From Nitrososphaerota archaeon (GTDB taxonomy: Archaea; Thermoproteota; Nitrososphaeria; Nitrososphaerales; Gagatemarchaeaceae), in NCBI GenBank assembly GCA_029785375.1, contig JAFLZV010000001.1, forward strand, positions 124,954 through 179,235: DNA of 54,282 nt, written 5' to 3'. This document shows positions 6,540-14,968 of this stretch, one piece after another; the stretch's first letter is position 1, and every line of letters begins with the position of its first letter. The notes under the pieces are model-generated. The model was given only the letters and a program-made list of their open reading frames with translations, searched no databases and was not told where the DNA came from. Made by a program: the position numbers and the translations under genes.

Positions 6540-7220
6540 ACTATTTGTTGTTCTGTGAACAGCCTCGACATGTTGGATGACGACACCGCCGTCGAGTTCC
6601 TCAACATCTCCAGGGACTACATGCTGAGCTTGGCAAGGATGGGTGTATGGTGGGTCTTGATAGCGAAGGAGCAGTTCATGAGCATTCTGGAGTCAAGGGC
6701 GCACAGGGTGGGCGAGGTAGTTGCAGGCCCCGTCGATCCGAGTGAGGCCATTGACTCTTGGAGAGGTGGAACGAGCAATTGAGGTTCGCCAGAAGAGGTA
6801 TGCGATCGGGAGCGGGGATGAGCCTGTGGCGCACGAGGTAATCTCGTGGCTTCACGAACAGTCGGGGGGTGAGGCGAGAGCGATGTTCAACAAGCTTACC
6901 GAGCGGGTCTACAGTTACCATGCCACCGTCCCCAGGCCAAAGACATCCCAGTTAAGTTGGCGAGGAACATCTTGATCGACGAAGCAAGGAGGAAGGCCGA
7001 GGATCTGGACATACGGACCAACCATCTGAACGTACTCAGGAAGGCAGTCACGAATGGGAGTTTGAGGCTGAGCAAGTTCCGTGCCTATGGCTTCAAGAGC
7101 GAACCAGCGCTCAGTTATGCCGCCCAGAAACTGTGCAATCTGAACTTACTGCGACTGACAGAGGAGGACAAGGTTGTCACGTACATACCCGCTGTCGACG
7201 CCAATCTCGCTTCCTCCTAG
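6540..7220 (+). pseudogene. Broken AAA+ ATPase with C-terminal winged helix
   Basis: Three overlapping short frames, read in order, give the second half of an AAA+ ATPase. Near 6540-6560 a hydrophobic run followed by SLDMLDDDT looks like Walker B. Then YMLSLARMGVWWVLIA and the SILESRAHRVGE region precede IRVRPLTLGEVERAIEVR and EQSGGEARAMFNKL, the usual sensor-2 lid pattern. After a further shift near 6940, LARNILIDEARRKAEDL leads into a winged-helix-like segment with AQKLCNLNLLRLTEED. At least two frame changes (near 6720 and 6940), and perhaps a third before Walker B, separate the pieces. The Walker A part is not found. The family looks like Cdc6/Orc-like or element-borne ATPases, but which one cannot be decided. 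Confidence 0.5.
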
Positions 7221-7534
7221 GACTGAATAGTGAACTGGGCGCCTGCGCAGAGTTTGTGCCGCTGCCTCCAACTTAACCAACAACGTGGCCGAAGCCCTAC
7301 AGATCATGGATTACTGCTGTAACTTGGCAGTCTCCCCATATCTTCACTTTCCAGAACAGCTCTCTATCTACAATCAAGCCTCGAGCAGAACGGAACTCGT
7401 GCCCGCGATTCTCCAAGCCTCGAATCGAACAGAGAGGTGCGAATCGCTTTGGGACCCAGATATCGTAGTCCCACCAGTGGCGCTGGGGGGCGGTCAGGGC
7501 CTTTCCCTTTGAATCCGCACTCCTCGCAGCCAGC
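7221..7534. other. Gene-free stretch between the decayed region and the threonine operon
   Basis: About 310 nt with no supportable gene. One short plus-strand frame covers most of it but has no recognisable content. No clear hairpin-plus-T-run terminator for thrC was found. Confidence 0.5.
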
Positions 7535-8753
7535 CTAGCCGGGGGTGCTGTCCCGAAGAGCTTTCAGGAGGTCTGGACCACCTGACAGTTCCGGAGTCCT
7601 TTCCAGGTCCACCTTCACGGACTCCTGGTCTTTCAGCCCGTTTCCGGTCGCGACGCAGACGATCGTTGCGCGTGGGCCCAACGTCCTTCGCAGATGCTTG
7701 AGCGCCGCTACCGGCGTCGCGCTCGCGGCCTCGACGAACAGGCCCTCCTTCGAGGCGAGCTCGTCGACGGCTTGGAGGATCTCCCTGTCCGTAACCGTCA
7801 TCGACAGGCCTCCCGAATCCCTGATCGCGCGAAGCGCCTTCTTCCACGATGCTGGTTTCCCTATCCGTATGGCTGAGGCGACCGTCCTGGCATCCCCCCA
7901 CGGCTTCACGTGGTCCCTTTTCTTCTCGTAGGCTTCCGCTATCGGCGCCGCTTCGGCCGCTTGGACGCCAACCATCCTGGGGAGCCTGTCCGAGATCCGC
8001 CAGGACTTCAGCTCCAGGAACCCCTTCCAGATTGCGCTGATGTTCCCAGCATTCCCGACGGGCAGCACCACGTAGTCCGGCACGCGGCCTCCTAGCTGCT
8101 CGAAGACTTCGTAGGCCAGGGTCTTCTGCCCTTCGATTCTGTAGGGGTTGATCGAGTTCATCAGGTACAGCGCGGGGTTCTCTCGGACTACCTCGAGGAC
8201 TAACCCCAGGGCTTCGTCGAAGTTCCCCTTCACCCTCAGGATCCTCGCCCCGTGGACGGTGGCCTGGACGAGCTTCCCCGCGGCCACCTTCCCCGAAGGA
8301 ACAATGACCACAGCTTCCAGGCCCCCTCTTGCCGCGTATGCCGCAAGGGAAGCGGAGGTGTTCCCCGTCGACGCACAGACGAGCGTCCTTGCGCCCCTCT
8401 GGCTCGCCTTCGTAACCGCGACCGTCATCCCCCTGTCCTTGAAAGACCCCGTTGGGTTCTGCCCCTCGTTCTTGATGTAGAGTTCCTGCAACCCCAGTCC
8501 CTTCCCGATGCCGGACGACGGGACCAGCGGAGTTCCCCCTTCCTGGAGCGAGATGGGCTTGACGTCCCTCGCGAATGGCAAGCCCCTGGCATATCTCCAG
8601 ACACCGAGCGCTACCTGCCCGCGAAGCAGCGACCTCCTGGCGGGTTTTCTGCCGACCGGGACCAGCTCGAGCAGGTCCCCGCAGGAGGGGCATCGAAAGT
8701 CCGGCGGCTCGGTCGCGGTGTACTTGCCGCACTGAATGCATCGAATCGCCCAT
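7535..8753 (-). CDS. thrC: Threonine synthase, N-terminal frame disturbed
   Basis: PLP enzyme converting O-phospho-L-homoserine to threonine, the last step of the pathway. The PLP lysine lies in NPTGSFKDRG, the phosphate-binding loop is ASTGNTSAS, and the C-terminal VATGNGLK is typical. An N-terminal zinc ribbon (CIQCGKYTA ... RCPSCGD) is encoded upstream in the same frame, but that frame has no ATG, GTG or TTG before it; TTG at 8581 is the first and would delete the ribbon. An ATG at 8751-8753 would give MAIRCIQCG if one G of the GGG run at 8749-8751 were absent, so a 1-nt insertion or a sequence error is likely; ATT at 8744-8746 is another candidate. With that repair the protein is about 405 residues. 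It overlaps the end of thrB, so it is translated in one operon. Confidence 0.88.
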
Positions 8754-8759
8754 CCGTTG

Positions 8760-9716
8760 TTATCCGTCGACGCGGCGAGCCCCCCCTCCGACAGATGTCC
8801 AGTATCCTTCCGCTTCCACCCCCTCCATTCCGAAAGCCCTCCTCATTTCCTTCAGCACCTCCGCGGGCCTCACGCTGGAGCCGTCAACCAGAGCCAGCAC
8901 GGTCGGCCCGGCCCCACTTATGCATACCCCCACGGCCCCCGCCTGGAGGGCCATCTTCCTCACTCTGCCGTAACCGGGAATCATCGCCGCCCTGGTTGGC
9001 TCCACCACTCCGTCCTCCATCCCTCGACCTATCATGCGGATGTCCTTCCTGGCGAAGCCTGCGACCACCATGGAAGCTGAGGCCGTATTTTGGACGAGTT
9101 TTTCCAGCTCAACCCGCTCAGGGAGGATGGACCTGGCGTATTCCGTCTTCCTTCTCGGCAGCGTGACGGTCGGCGTGGCGAGACAGATTCTGAGCGACTC
9201 CGGCGGGTCGAACTTGGTGACCTCAAGGGCTGGGCTCGGCCTGGCGACGGTGAACCCGCCTAGGAGGGCGGCTGCCACGTTGTCGCAGTGCTCCGACCCG
9301 GATGAGACGAACTCGCCATGAGTTGCGTAATTGACGAGCTCTGGAAGCTTCAGCCCCAGCCCGAAACATTCGTTCATAGCGAAGGCGCCTGCTGCTGACG
9401 AGGCTCCGCTGCTTCCCAGGCCTACTCCGATGGGCACACGCTTCTCGAGCGCCATCGATATGTGAGAGCGGATCCCGAAGTCCTTCGCAATCTTCAGAGC
9501 GACGGCGCTGGATGCGTTCTTTCTAGCATCTAGGGGGACCGTTCTTGCCCCCCTGACCCTGATGTCCACCTTCAGGCGAGAGGAATCCTCTGCCAGAAGC
9601 TTCAGCCCATCCGTTGGTCTCTCCAACGCGATTGCGAAGACGTCGTACCCTGGGCCCAGGTTCGCTGACGATGCTGGCGTCCGGACCTCCACCGAGAGCG
9701 GTCTCGATTTGGCCAC
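8760..9716 (-). CDS. thrB: Homoserine kinase
   Basis: GHMP-family kinase that phosphorylates L-homoserine with ATP to O-phosphohomoserine, the substrate of the adjacent threonine synthase. The 318-residue length is normal. The N-terminal ASSANLGPGYDVFAIAL and the GHMP phosphate loop PIGVGLGSSGASSAA (about 95-109) are intact, and the C-terminal GAVGVCISGAGPTVLA is the third GHMP motif. It starts 10 nt after lysC and its end overlaps the zinc-ribbon coding region of thrC, so the three are surely co-transcribed. Confidence 0.95.
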   Translation of the reverse strand: MAKSRPLSVEVRTPASSANLGPGYDVFAIALERPTDGLKLLAEDSSRLKVDIRVRGARTVPLDARKNASSAVALKIAKDFGIRSHISMALEKRVPIGVGLGSSGASSAAGAFAMNECFGLGLKLPELVNYATHGEFVSSGSEHCDNVAAALLGGFTVARPSPALEVTKFDPPESLRICLATPTVTLPRRKTEYARSILPERVELEKLVQNTASASMVVAGFARKDIRMIGRGMEDGVVEPTRAAMIPGYGRVRKMALQAGAVGVCISGAGPTVLALVDGSSVRPAEVLKEMRRAFGMEGVEAEGYWTSVGGGARRVDG

Positions 9717-9726
9717 AGGACTCGAC

Positions 9727-11112
9727 CTATCTCGGATTGGCGATTAGGGCGGTGTGCAGAGCCCTGACCGCTTTGACTGCGTCTTCCGAACCGACAACGA
9801 ACGAGACGTTGAGCTCCGACGAGCCTTGCGCGATCATCCGCACGTTGACGCCCGCTCGGCTCACGGCGGAGAAGACCCTCGCGGCCACCCCGGGGGTCCC
9901 CTTCATCCCGGCGCCAACGGCCGCGACGACCGCGACGTCCGGCTCCAGGTCGACCCGCGCGCTCCCCGCCAGCCCTGACAGGCCCCTCTGCAGGGCCTTC
10001 CCCGCCCTATCGAGCGTCCCTCTCCGCAGCACGACGCTGATGTTCGACTCGGAGACGCTCTGAGAGATCATTAGGATATTCACACCAGAATCGGCCAGGC
10101 TGCGGAAGATGTTTGCGGCCGTCCCGGGCCGGCCTGCGAGAGTCTCGCCGGAGACCGTCAGCATACCCACATCTCTTACGAGCGCTATCGACTTTACGAC
10201 CTCGGCGCTCTTCTTCTGGCTAGACCAGATCAAAGTTCCGGGAGAGTCGGGGCTGAAACCGTTCTTGATGCGGACGGGGATCTTCGAGAGTCTGACCGGC
10301 CCCAGGGCGAGAGGATGCATGTTCTTAGCGCCGAAGACGGCCATCTCTTCTGCCTCGACGTAACTCAGTTCGCGGACGACCCTTGCCCCCGGGACTAGCC
10401 GTGGGTCCGCAGTCATGATACCGTCCACGTCGGTCCAGATCCAGATTTCGTCCGCTTCCCAGTAGGTCCCCAGCAGTGTAGCCGTGAAGTCGGAGCCCCC
10501 TCTTCCGAGGGTGACAAGGTCGCCATTCTCGGTCGCGGCAACGAAGCCTGTCACGACGGGGACGACGCCTCTCGAGACCAGCTGGTTCAGGCGCCTCTTC
10601 ACCGCGCGCCTCGCCACCTTCTCGATCGGCAGCGCCTCGCCGTGGGAGCCGTCTGTGATTATCCCCGCCTCTCCGCCGGTGAGCGCCTTGGTTTCCAGGC
10701 CCTCCGCTTTCAGGGCATCGGCTACGATGGGGGCCGACAGTCGTTCCCCGAATGAAAGTATGAGGTCCATAGAACGTGGGGTAAGTTCTCCGAGGATCGA
10801 GACACCCAGAAGGGTGACTCTCAGTCCCTCAAGGAGGGCCTCGGCCCTTGCCGAACCCTCAACTGCACGACGTATGCCCGCATCCCGAAGCACCCTGGAA
10901 TGGTAATCCCGAAGCCCATCGACGAAGAGGTTGATTTGACTCTCCTTCCAATGTTTGGAGTCCCGCGCTGCCCTGAGCAGAAGGTCGGTCACATCTCCCA
11001 GAGCAGAGACCACGGCGACCACTTGGTCCTCCTTCGCTCGTGTAGCGATGACCCTTGCCGCCCTCCTGACGCCTCCCTTGCTCGCAAGCAGGCTCCCCCC
11101 GAACTTCATCAC
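9727..11112 (-). CDS. lysC: Aspartate kinase
   Basis: Catalyses the first step of the aspartate family, ATP + L-aspartate to 4-phosphoaspartate. The 461-residue protein has the amino-acid-kinase fold (KFGGSLLAS at the N-terminus, the GRGGSDFTATLL substrate loop around 204-215). It ends in two ACT domains (GMLTVSGETLAGRPGTAA and VAAVGAGMKGTPGVAA), the usual site of feedback inhibition by lysine or threonine. Being in an operon with thr genes suggests threonine control, but the ligand cannot be read from sequence. GTG 11110-11112 is followed directly by an ATG, so the true start may be one codon later. It lies 15 nt after hom. Confidence 0.95.
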   Translation of the reverse strand: MMKFGGSLLASKGGVRRAARVIATRAKEDQVVAVVSALGDVTDLLLRAARDSKHWKESQINLFVDGLRDYHSRVLRDAGIRRAVEGSARAEALLEGLRVTLLGVSILGELTPRSMDLILSFGERLSAPIVADALKAEGLETKALTGGEAGIITDGSHGEALPIEKVARRAVKRRLNQLVSRGVVPVVTGFVAATENGDLVTLGRGGSDFTATLLGTYWEADEIWIWTDVDGIMTADPRLVPGARVVRELSYVEAEEMAVFGAKNMHPLALGPVRLSKIPVRIKNGFSPDSPGTLIWSSQKKSAEVVKSIALVRDVGMLTVSGETLAGRPGTAANIFRSLADSGVNILMISQSVSESNISVVLRRGTLDRAGKALQRGLSGLAGSARVDLEPDVAVVAAVGAGMKGTPGVAARVFSAVSRAGVNVRMIAQGSSELNVSFVVGSEDAVKAVRALHTALIANPR

Positions 11113-11127
11113 GATTCGCGCGTCGAG

Positions 11128-12129
11128 TCACCCACCGAACCTCAGCTTCCGTATGGCCAGGAGGTCCCTGAGGACCGCCGTGCTCGTGGCAGCCCCGCCC
11201 CCCGCAGGACCTTCGATGACTCTCGGACCAGAGAGCCTGCAGTCGAACCGGACCGCGTTGTCGGTGCCTCGGACGCAGAGAGAGTCGGCTTCGGGCAACT
11301 CTTCGACTCTGACGCTCACGCCGTCGGCGGCGGAGGCGACCATCCTGAGCCTCCTCCCTTTCCTTCGGGCCTTCTCCATCCGGGCCTGAGCTATTCCCCT
11401 TATCCCTTCGAGAGGGCGGACACTCTCGAGGGTGAAGCTCTTGCCCAGGACGTGGTTCGCCAGGATTACTATCTTGCACGCTGAGTCCACCCCGTCTATG
11501 TCCAGCCCCGGGTCGGCCTCGGCGTACCCCAGCCTCTTCGCCTCGCTGAGCGTCGATTCGAACTCAACCCTACGCTCTTCCATCTCAGACAGGATGAAGT
11601 TGGAAGTGGTGTTGAGAACCCCGTCAATGGCCGTCACTTCGTCCGCCAGTGCAATCAGTTCGCCTAGATCAGTCACCGGAAGACCTCCGCCGACGCAAGC
11701 ACCGTACCTGAGCGCCCGGCCTCGGCGTTTCGCGTCGGCCAGCAGTTGCCTGTAACAAAGGGCCAGGGACATCTTGTTGGCTGTCACGACGTCTTTCCCG
11801 CTAGCAAGGGCCGCACTGATGTGCGAAAGAGCGGGTTCCGCGTTGACGGGGTTGCTGGGGGTCAGCTCGACGAGGACGTGCGCGTCGGTCTCTCTGATTA
11901 CAGCCAGGGGCTCTGGATGCTCCGTGTCGTCCCCGACCATCCCCGTCCTTCTCTTCCTCAGTAGGACCTTGCGCAGATCCAGACCCCCGTCATCCACTGC
12001 GGCACTCTTGGAATCTACCGCCGCAACGACTCTGATGTCGTCGCCGTACCGCTCCGAGCGGATTCTTCGGGCAAGAGCCGTTCCGACCGTGCCCAGGCCG
12101 ACGATGATGACTCTGATCTCTCTACTCAA
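11128..12129 (-). CDS. hom: Homoserine dehydrogenase
   Basis: Reduces aspartate-4-semialdehyde to homoserine with NAD(P)H. The TTG at 12127-12129 is chosen because it gives MSREIRVIIVGLGTVGTALA, placing the nucleotide-binding GLGTVG at the N-terminus; a longer frame upstream has no such support and runs through the asd remnant. The dimerisation/catalytic half contains YGACVGGGLPV, NTTSNFIL and AEADPGLDIDG with the conserved Asp residues, and AGGGAATSTAVL near the C-terminus. There is no ACT domain. The start overlaps the stop of the collapsed asd reading frame (TTGAGTAG), so hom was once translationally coupled to asd. Confidence 0.95.
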   Translation of the reverse strand: MSREIRVIIVGLGTVGTALARRIRSERYGDDIRVVAAVDSKSAAVDDGGLDLRKVLLRKRRTGMVGDDTEHPEPLAVIRETDAHVLVELTPSNPVNAEPALSHISAALASGKDVVTANKMSLALCYRQLLADAKRRGRALRYGACVGGGLPVTDLGELIALADEVTAIDGVLNTTSNFILSEMEERRVEFESTLSEAKRLGYAEADPGLDIDGVDSACKIVILANHVLGKSFTLESVRPLEGIRGIAQARMEKARRKGRRLRMVASAADGVSVRVEELPEADSLCVRGTDNAVRFDCRLSGPRVIEGPAGGGAATSTAVLRDLLAIRKLRFGG

Positions 12130-12342
12130 GAAAGCCCCTATCGTGCAGCAATTCGGCGGCCCGGGTGGACAGAGGGGAGAAGACAAGGTCGGCATCTATG
12201 GACTTCGGCTTCGTCGGCTTCACCACATCTCCGCAACCTCGGGGGAGATCTGAAGACCGGTTCGCGAGCGTATCGCCTTTCCGTATTTCCTTCCGACACC
12301 CATCCCTGTCGCTCCCAGTATTGCCACTCTCTTCCTCTTCAA
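12122..12342 (-). pseudogene. asd: Collapsed aspartate-semialdehyde dehydrogenase (asd) remnant
   Basis: Minus-strand reading from TTG 12342 gives KRKRVAILGATGMG, the nucleotide-binding start of Asd. GRKYGKAI and, after a 1-nt frame change near 12225, VVKPTKPKSIDADLVFSPL follow; both resemble segments from the first third of archaeal Asd. It then jumps to RAAELLHDRGFLE and a TAG at 12122-12124, which looks like the C-terminus of Asd (normally ...AELLxxKGY). Only about 70 of the usual 340-350 codons remain, so most of the gene, including the catalytic Cys region, has been deleted. The remnant keeps its operon position directly before hom, with its stop overlapping the hom start. A working asd must be elsewhere if threonine is made. 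Confidence 0.7.
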
Positions 12343-12370
12343 GCCACTATCCCGCTAAGACTCCCTGGGG

Positions 12371-12379
12371 TCATAACCC
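12371..12379 (-). promoter_or_regulatory. TATA-like element for the hom-lysC-thrBC operon
   Basis: GGTTATGA on the minus strand is centred about 33 nt before the TTG that opens the asd remnant. No better element lies nearer hom, so the operon is probably transcribed from here through the remnant. Confidence 0.4.
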
Positions 12380-12459
12380 TTTAGTTCTCGTTTATCCCAG
12401 CATTACTCAACTTCAGTGTGCCCCACCAGTGATTTCGGCGGCAGCAGCAGGATAGACCA

Positions 12460-13098
12460 GTGATCATAATCTTCGATGTTGAGGGAGTCCTAGTGGACGG
12501 TGAGTTTCTCCCAGAGTTGGCAAGGCTCGTAGGGAAGGAGAAGGAGGTCCATGAGATTACTCGGAAAGGAATCAGTGGAGAGATGAACTGGGAGCAGAGC
12601 CTCCAGAAGAGGATCGAACTGCTCAGAGGCTTGCCGCTGCAGGTCTGCGTCTCCATCTCCGAGAGACTTCCCTCGATGAAAGGCGCGCAGGAGATGGTCA
12701 GGAAGCTCAAGGAAATGAGTGCACTTCGGGTTGGCGTATCTGGTGGCTTCTCTTTGCTGGCCAATAGAGTGAAGGCCGAGCTGGACCTAGACCACGTCTT
12801 CTCCAACGAGCTCATCTTCCACGAGGGGCGCTTGATTGGCTACGGGCTTCTAGTGAGCTCAAACAAAGCTCAAATCCTGAACACGGCCTTTGGTGACATG
12901 CTGAAAGATGACAAGAAGGTGGCCGTCGTGGACGGGGCCAACGACCTCGACCTCTTCAACCTGGTGGACCTCAAGATCGCGTTTAACGTCCAGGAGATTG
13001 TAAGACAGCGGGCCGACGTAGTCGTCGACGGGAAGGACCTGAGCGAGATACTCAAAATCGTAGCCGAGAACTTCAGAGAAGAAGCGCCTGACCACTGA
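12460..13098 (+). CDS. serB: Phosphoserine phosphatase-like HAD hydrolase
   Basis: HAD-superfamily phosphatase of 212 residues. Motif I is IIFDVEGVLVDGE (first Asp the nucleophile; the second acidic position is Glu instead of the usual Asp). Motif II is GVSGGFSLL, the lysine of motif III is in SSNKAQIL, and motif IV is VAVVDGANDLDLF. The cap region with GEMNWEQSL is like that of SerB, which hydrolyses phosphoserine to serine. The D-to-E change in the DxDGT motif could alter substrate, so phosphoserine is likely but not certain. The GTG start lies directly before the first beta strand. It is transcribed away from the threonine operon. Confidence 0.8.
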   Translation: MIIIFDVEGVLVDGEFLPELARLVGKEKEVHEITRKGISGEMNWEQSLQKRIELLRGLPLQVCVSISERLPSMKGAQEMVRKLKEMSALRVGVSGGFSLLANRVKAELDLDHVFSNELIFHEGRLIGYGLLVSSNKAQILNTAFGDMLKDDKKVAVVDGANDLDLFNLVDLKIAFNVQEIVRQRADVVVDGKDLSEILKIVAENFREEAPDH

Positions 13099-13206
13099 GT
13101 CGTCGTCCCGAAGCCCCTTTCCGCTGCAGTGGGAAACGGGCGATTTTGCGATGGAAACACAGGCAATGGCGTCGATAACCTTCGGATTGCCTTTCACAGA
13201 ACTTCC

Positions 13207-14184
13207 TTAGAGGTCGTAAACTACTCCCGGAACCTTCGGAAAGGCCTGAACTTCTCCTATATGCTTGGCTCCAGCAAGCCAGGCCGTGAGTCTTTCGACG
13301 CCAATTCCAGCGCCCGCCGATGGCTTGAGTTTGCCTTCTTTAGCCATCCTGAGAAGCAGAGTGTAGCTCTCCTTCTTCACGCCATCGCGCTCCATCTTTG
13401 CCGTAATCCTGCCGTACTCCCATTCGCGTCTGGCCCCCGAGAGCACTTCGCCGTATTTCGGTACGAAGAGGTCATAGTTGTCCCACCTGCCCGTCGCTGG
13501 GTCTTCAAAATCGTAGAACTCCCTTGGGATGTTTGTCACCCAGACCGGCTCACGAATCTCTTGAGGCAATCTCGTCTCCCACTCGGCTCCGTACTTCGCC
13601 ATGAGGTCTTCCCTGTCGTGGGCCTTGAACGGTGTCACTGGCGCCTTGAGGCTGCCGTATCTGCCAAGGTATGTCAGATCCCGTCTAGCCTGCTTCTTGG
13701 CGTGCCGTATCAGTCCTGCTATGACGGCTTCGAATAGGCGTTTGACGTCTTTGGAACCAGCACCCCTTATCTCGAAATCGAGCTGGGTGAATTCGTACGT
13801 ATGCCATCCCGTCGCCTTTCTCTCCCTCTTCTCAATCCTCACGTTTGGAGAGAGAACAAAGAACCTTGGATAAGCAGTCGAACTCGCGACAAGCTTGTGG
13901 ATTATCATGCTCAGAGTTGTCCTTACGGTCTCGCCATAAATCTCTGTCTCGACCCTCTTCTCAATCGACGCCCCGGGGTCCGGCCACAAGGGATCTGTCG
14001 ACTTAGAGAAGATCACGGGAAGCAGCCAGGTGAATCCTCTGCCCGTGAGGGCGTCGGTTAGGTACCTGAGCACCTCGGTGCTCACCCTGCCGATGTGCGC
14101 CTTCCTTACGATTTCGCTCTCGGACAATTCGTTCAGAGGTTTCGGAATCTCGAAGGCCCCTGTCGTCTCGACCGTCACAGTCAT
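13207..14184 (-). CDS. Archaeal asparagine synthetase A (AspRS/AsnRS paralogue)
   Basis: A 325-residue class II aminoacyl-tRNA-synthetase-like catalytic domain without an anticodon-binding domain. Motif 2 surroundings are SPNVRIEKRERKATGWHTYEFTQ-like, and motif 3 is GAGIGVERLTAWL. In archaea such stand-alone paralogues of AspRS/AsnRS make asparagine from aspartate, ammonia and ATP. The ATG at 14182-14184 (MTVTVETTGAF) is chosen; a minus-strand TATA (TTTATAG) 24-30 nt upstream makes the transcript leaderless at this codon. It is divergent from an Lrp-family regulator that probably controls it. An unusual truncated AsnRS is the alternative. Confidence 0.8.
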   Translation of the reverse strand: MTVTVETTGAFEIPKPLNELSESEIVRKAHIGRVSTEVLRYLTDALTGRGFTWLLPVIFSKSTDPLWPDPGASIEKRVETEIYGETVRTTLSMIIHKLVASSTAYPRFFVLSPNVRIEKRERKATGWHTYEFTQLDFEIRGAGSKDVKRLFEAVIAGLIRHAKKQARRDLTYLGRYGSLKAPVTPFKAHDREDLMAKYGAEWETRLPQEIREPVWVTNIPREFYDFEDPATGRWDNYDLFVPKYGEVLSGARREWEYGRITAKMERDGVKKESYTLLLRMAKEGKLKPSAGAGIGVERLTAWLAGAKHIGEVQAFPKVPGVVYDL

Positions 14185-14207
14185 GTAGAGACGAATTCTA
14201 CCGATAT

Positions 14208-14214
14208 CTATAAA
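14208..14214 (-). promoter_or_regulatory. TATA box of the asparagine synthetase gene
   Basis: TTTATAG on the minus strand, 24-30 nt before the ATG at 14184, which predicts transcription starting at or next to the start codon. Confidence 0.65.
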
Positions 14215-14241
14215 CACTTTGACATAATCCGTGGCACTTTG
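14215..14241. promoter_or_regulatory. Direct repeats between the divergent asn and lrp promoters
   Basis: CACTTTG occurs at 14215-14221 and 14235-14241, exactly 20 nt apart (about two helical turns), between the two TATA boxes. Such phased half-sites suit a dimer or octamer regulator binding one DNA face; the adjacent Lrp protein is the obvious candidate. Confidence 0.4.
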
Positions 14242-14254
14242 TCGGAATGTAAAT

Positions 14255-14262
14255 CATATAAG
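14255..14262 (+). promoter_or_regulatory. TATA box of the Lrp-family gene
   Basis: CATATAAG lies 27-34 nt before the ATG at 14289, again predicting a leaderless mRNA. Confidence 0.65.
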
Positions 14263-14288
14263 GGCCTTTTTCCCAGCGTTTTGCTGGT

Positions 14289-14732
14289 ATGCTAGACACC
14301 AAAGACCAGAAGATACTGGCAGAGCTGCTCGAAGACGGCAGGAAGTCGGTGGTTGAAATCTCAAGCGAACTCCGGATTCCCAGAGCGACGGTCCAAGAGA
14401 GACTGAAGAGACTCGTTGACTCCGGTGTCATAAGAAAATTCGTTGCGATTCCTGACTATTCGAAGATAGGAAAGCAGGTTACCGCTCTCGTCCTTGTCTC
14501 TTTCAGGAATGCTGAGAACGTCTCCCAGCGCAGCCTTGCGGAGCAGATGTCCAAGATTCCGGGGGTCCACGAGGTAATTGTGATTTCGGGCGAATGGGAC
14601 ATAGTGCTCAAGGTGAGGGCAGGCTCGGTAGAGGAGGTTGGCACCCTAGTCGTCGATAAGCTGAGAATGATGAAGGGGATCGAGAAGACACAGACCTGCG
14701 TTGCATTCCAGACAATAAAGGAGAGCGTCTAA
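14289..14732 (+). CDS. Lrp/AsnC-family transcriptional regulator
   Basis: A 147-residue DNA-binding regulator. Residues about 1-60 are the AsnC-type winged helix-turn-helix (DTKDQKILAELLEDGRKSVV, RIPRATVQERLKRLVDSGVI). Residues about 65-147 form the RAM ligand-binding domain (VTALVLVSFRN, IPGVHEVIVISGEWDIVLKV) with the Gly-rich turn typical for amino-acid effectors. Divergent placement against an asparagine synthetase suggests it controls that gene and itself; asparagine, aspartate or another amino acid could be the effector. It is about the usual length, and the ATG is fixed by the TATA spacing. Confidence 0.92.
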   Translation: MLDTKDQKILAELLEDGRKSVVEISSELRIPRATVQERLKRLVDSGVIRKFVAIPDYSKIGKQVTALVLVSFRNAENVSQRSLAEQMSKIPGVHEVIVISGEWDIVLKVRAGSVEEVGTLVVDKLRMMKGIEKTQTCVAFQTIKESV

Positions 14733-14849
14733 ACACGATCAGGATATCCAGGTCTTGAGCGTGGCCAAGTGCGCTGGGTTCAGATCACAGAGGATTAGAA
14801 CCCACTAACATTCCTTGGTTTACTGGTAAACTGGTGCGCAGATCCGACC

Positions 14850-14915
14850 CGCGGCAAACGAATGAAGCTGAGTGAGGGGAAGTGAACCCGTAGGCATATT
14901 GCCCCGGCCGGCCTC
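14850..14915 (-). pseudogene. Short remnant resembling the 3' end of the inositol phosphate synthase gene
   Basis: On the minus strand this DNA can be read YAYGFTSPHS and shares a 13-nt identical block (GCCTACGGGTTCA) with the CAYGFKSPPR region of ino1 just upstream on that strand. The following GCCGCG stretch also matches the ino1 end. It looks like a partial tandem duplication of the ino1 terminus that has since decayed. The match is short and could be chance. Confidence 0.3.
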
Positions 14916-14968
14916 CATGAGTTGGAAGCGGAAGCTGAAGCCCTGTAAAAGCCACTGTGGAAAGCGCT

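Noticed and set aside
7285-7512. 75-codon plus-strand ORF
   Set aside because: No recognisable motif, no promoter or start support, low-complexity end; treated as chance.
7494-8753. 419-codon minus-strand ORF starting MGDSMHSV
   Set aside because: It is the +1 frame of thrC, rich in Gly/Arg, without family content; only its ATG may be relevant as the displaced thrC start.
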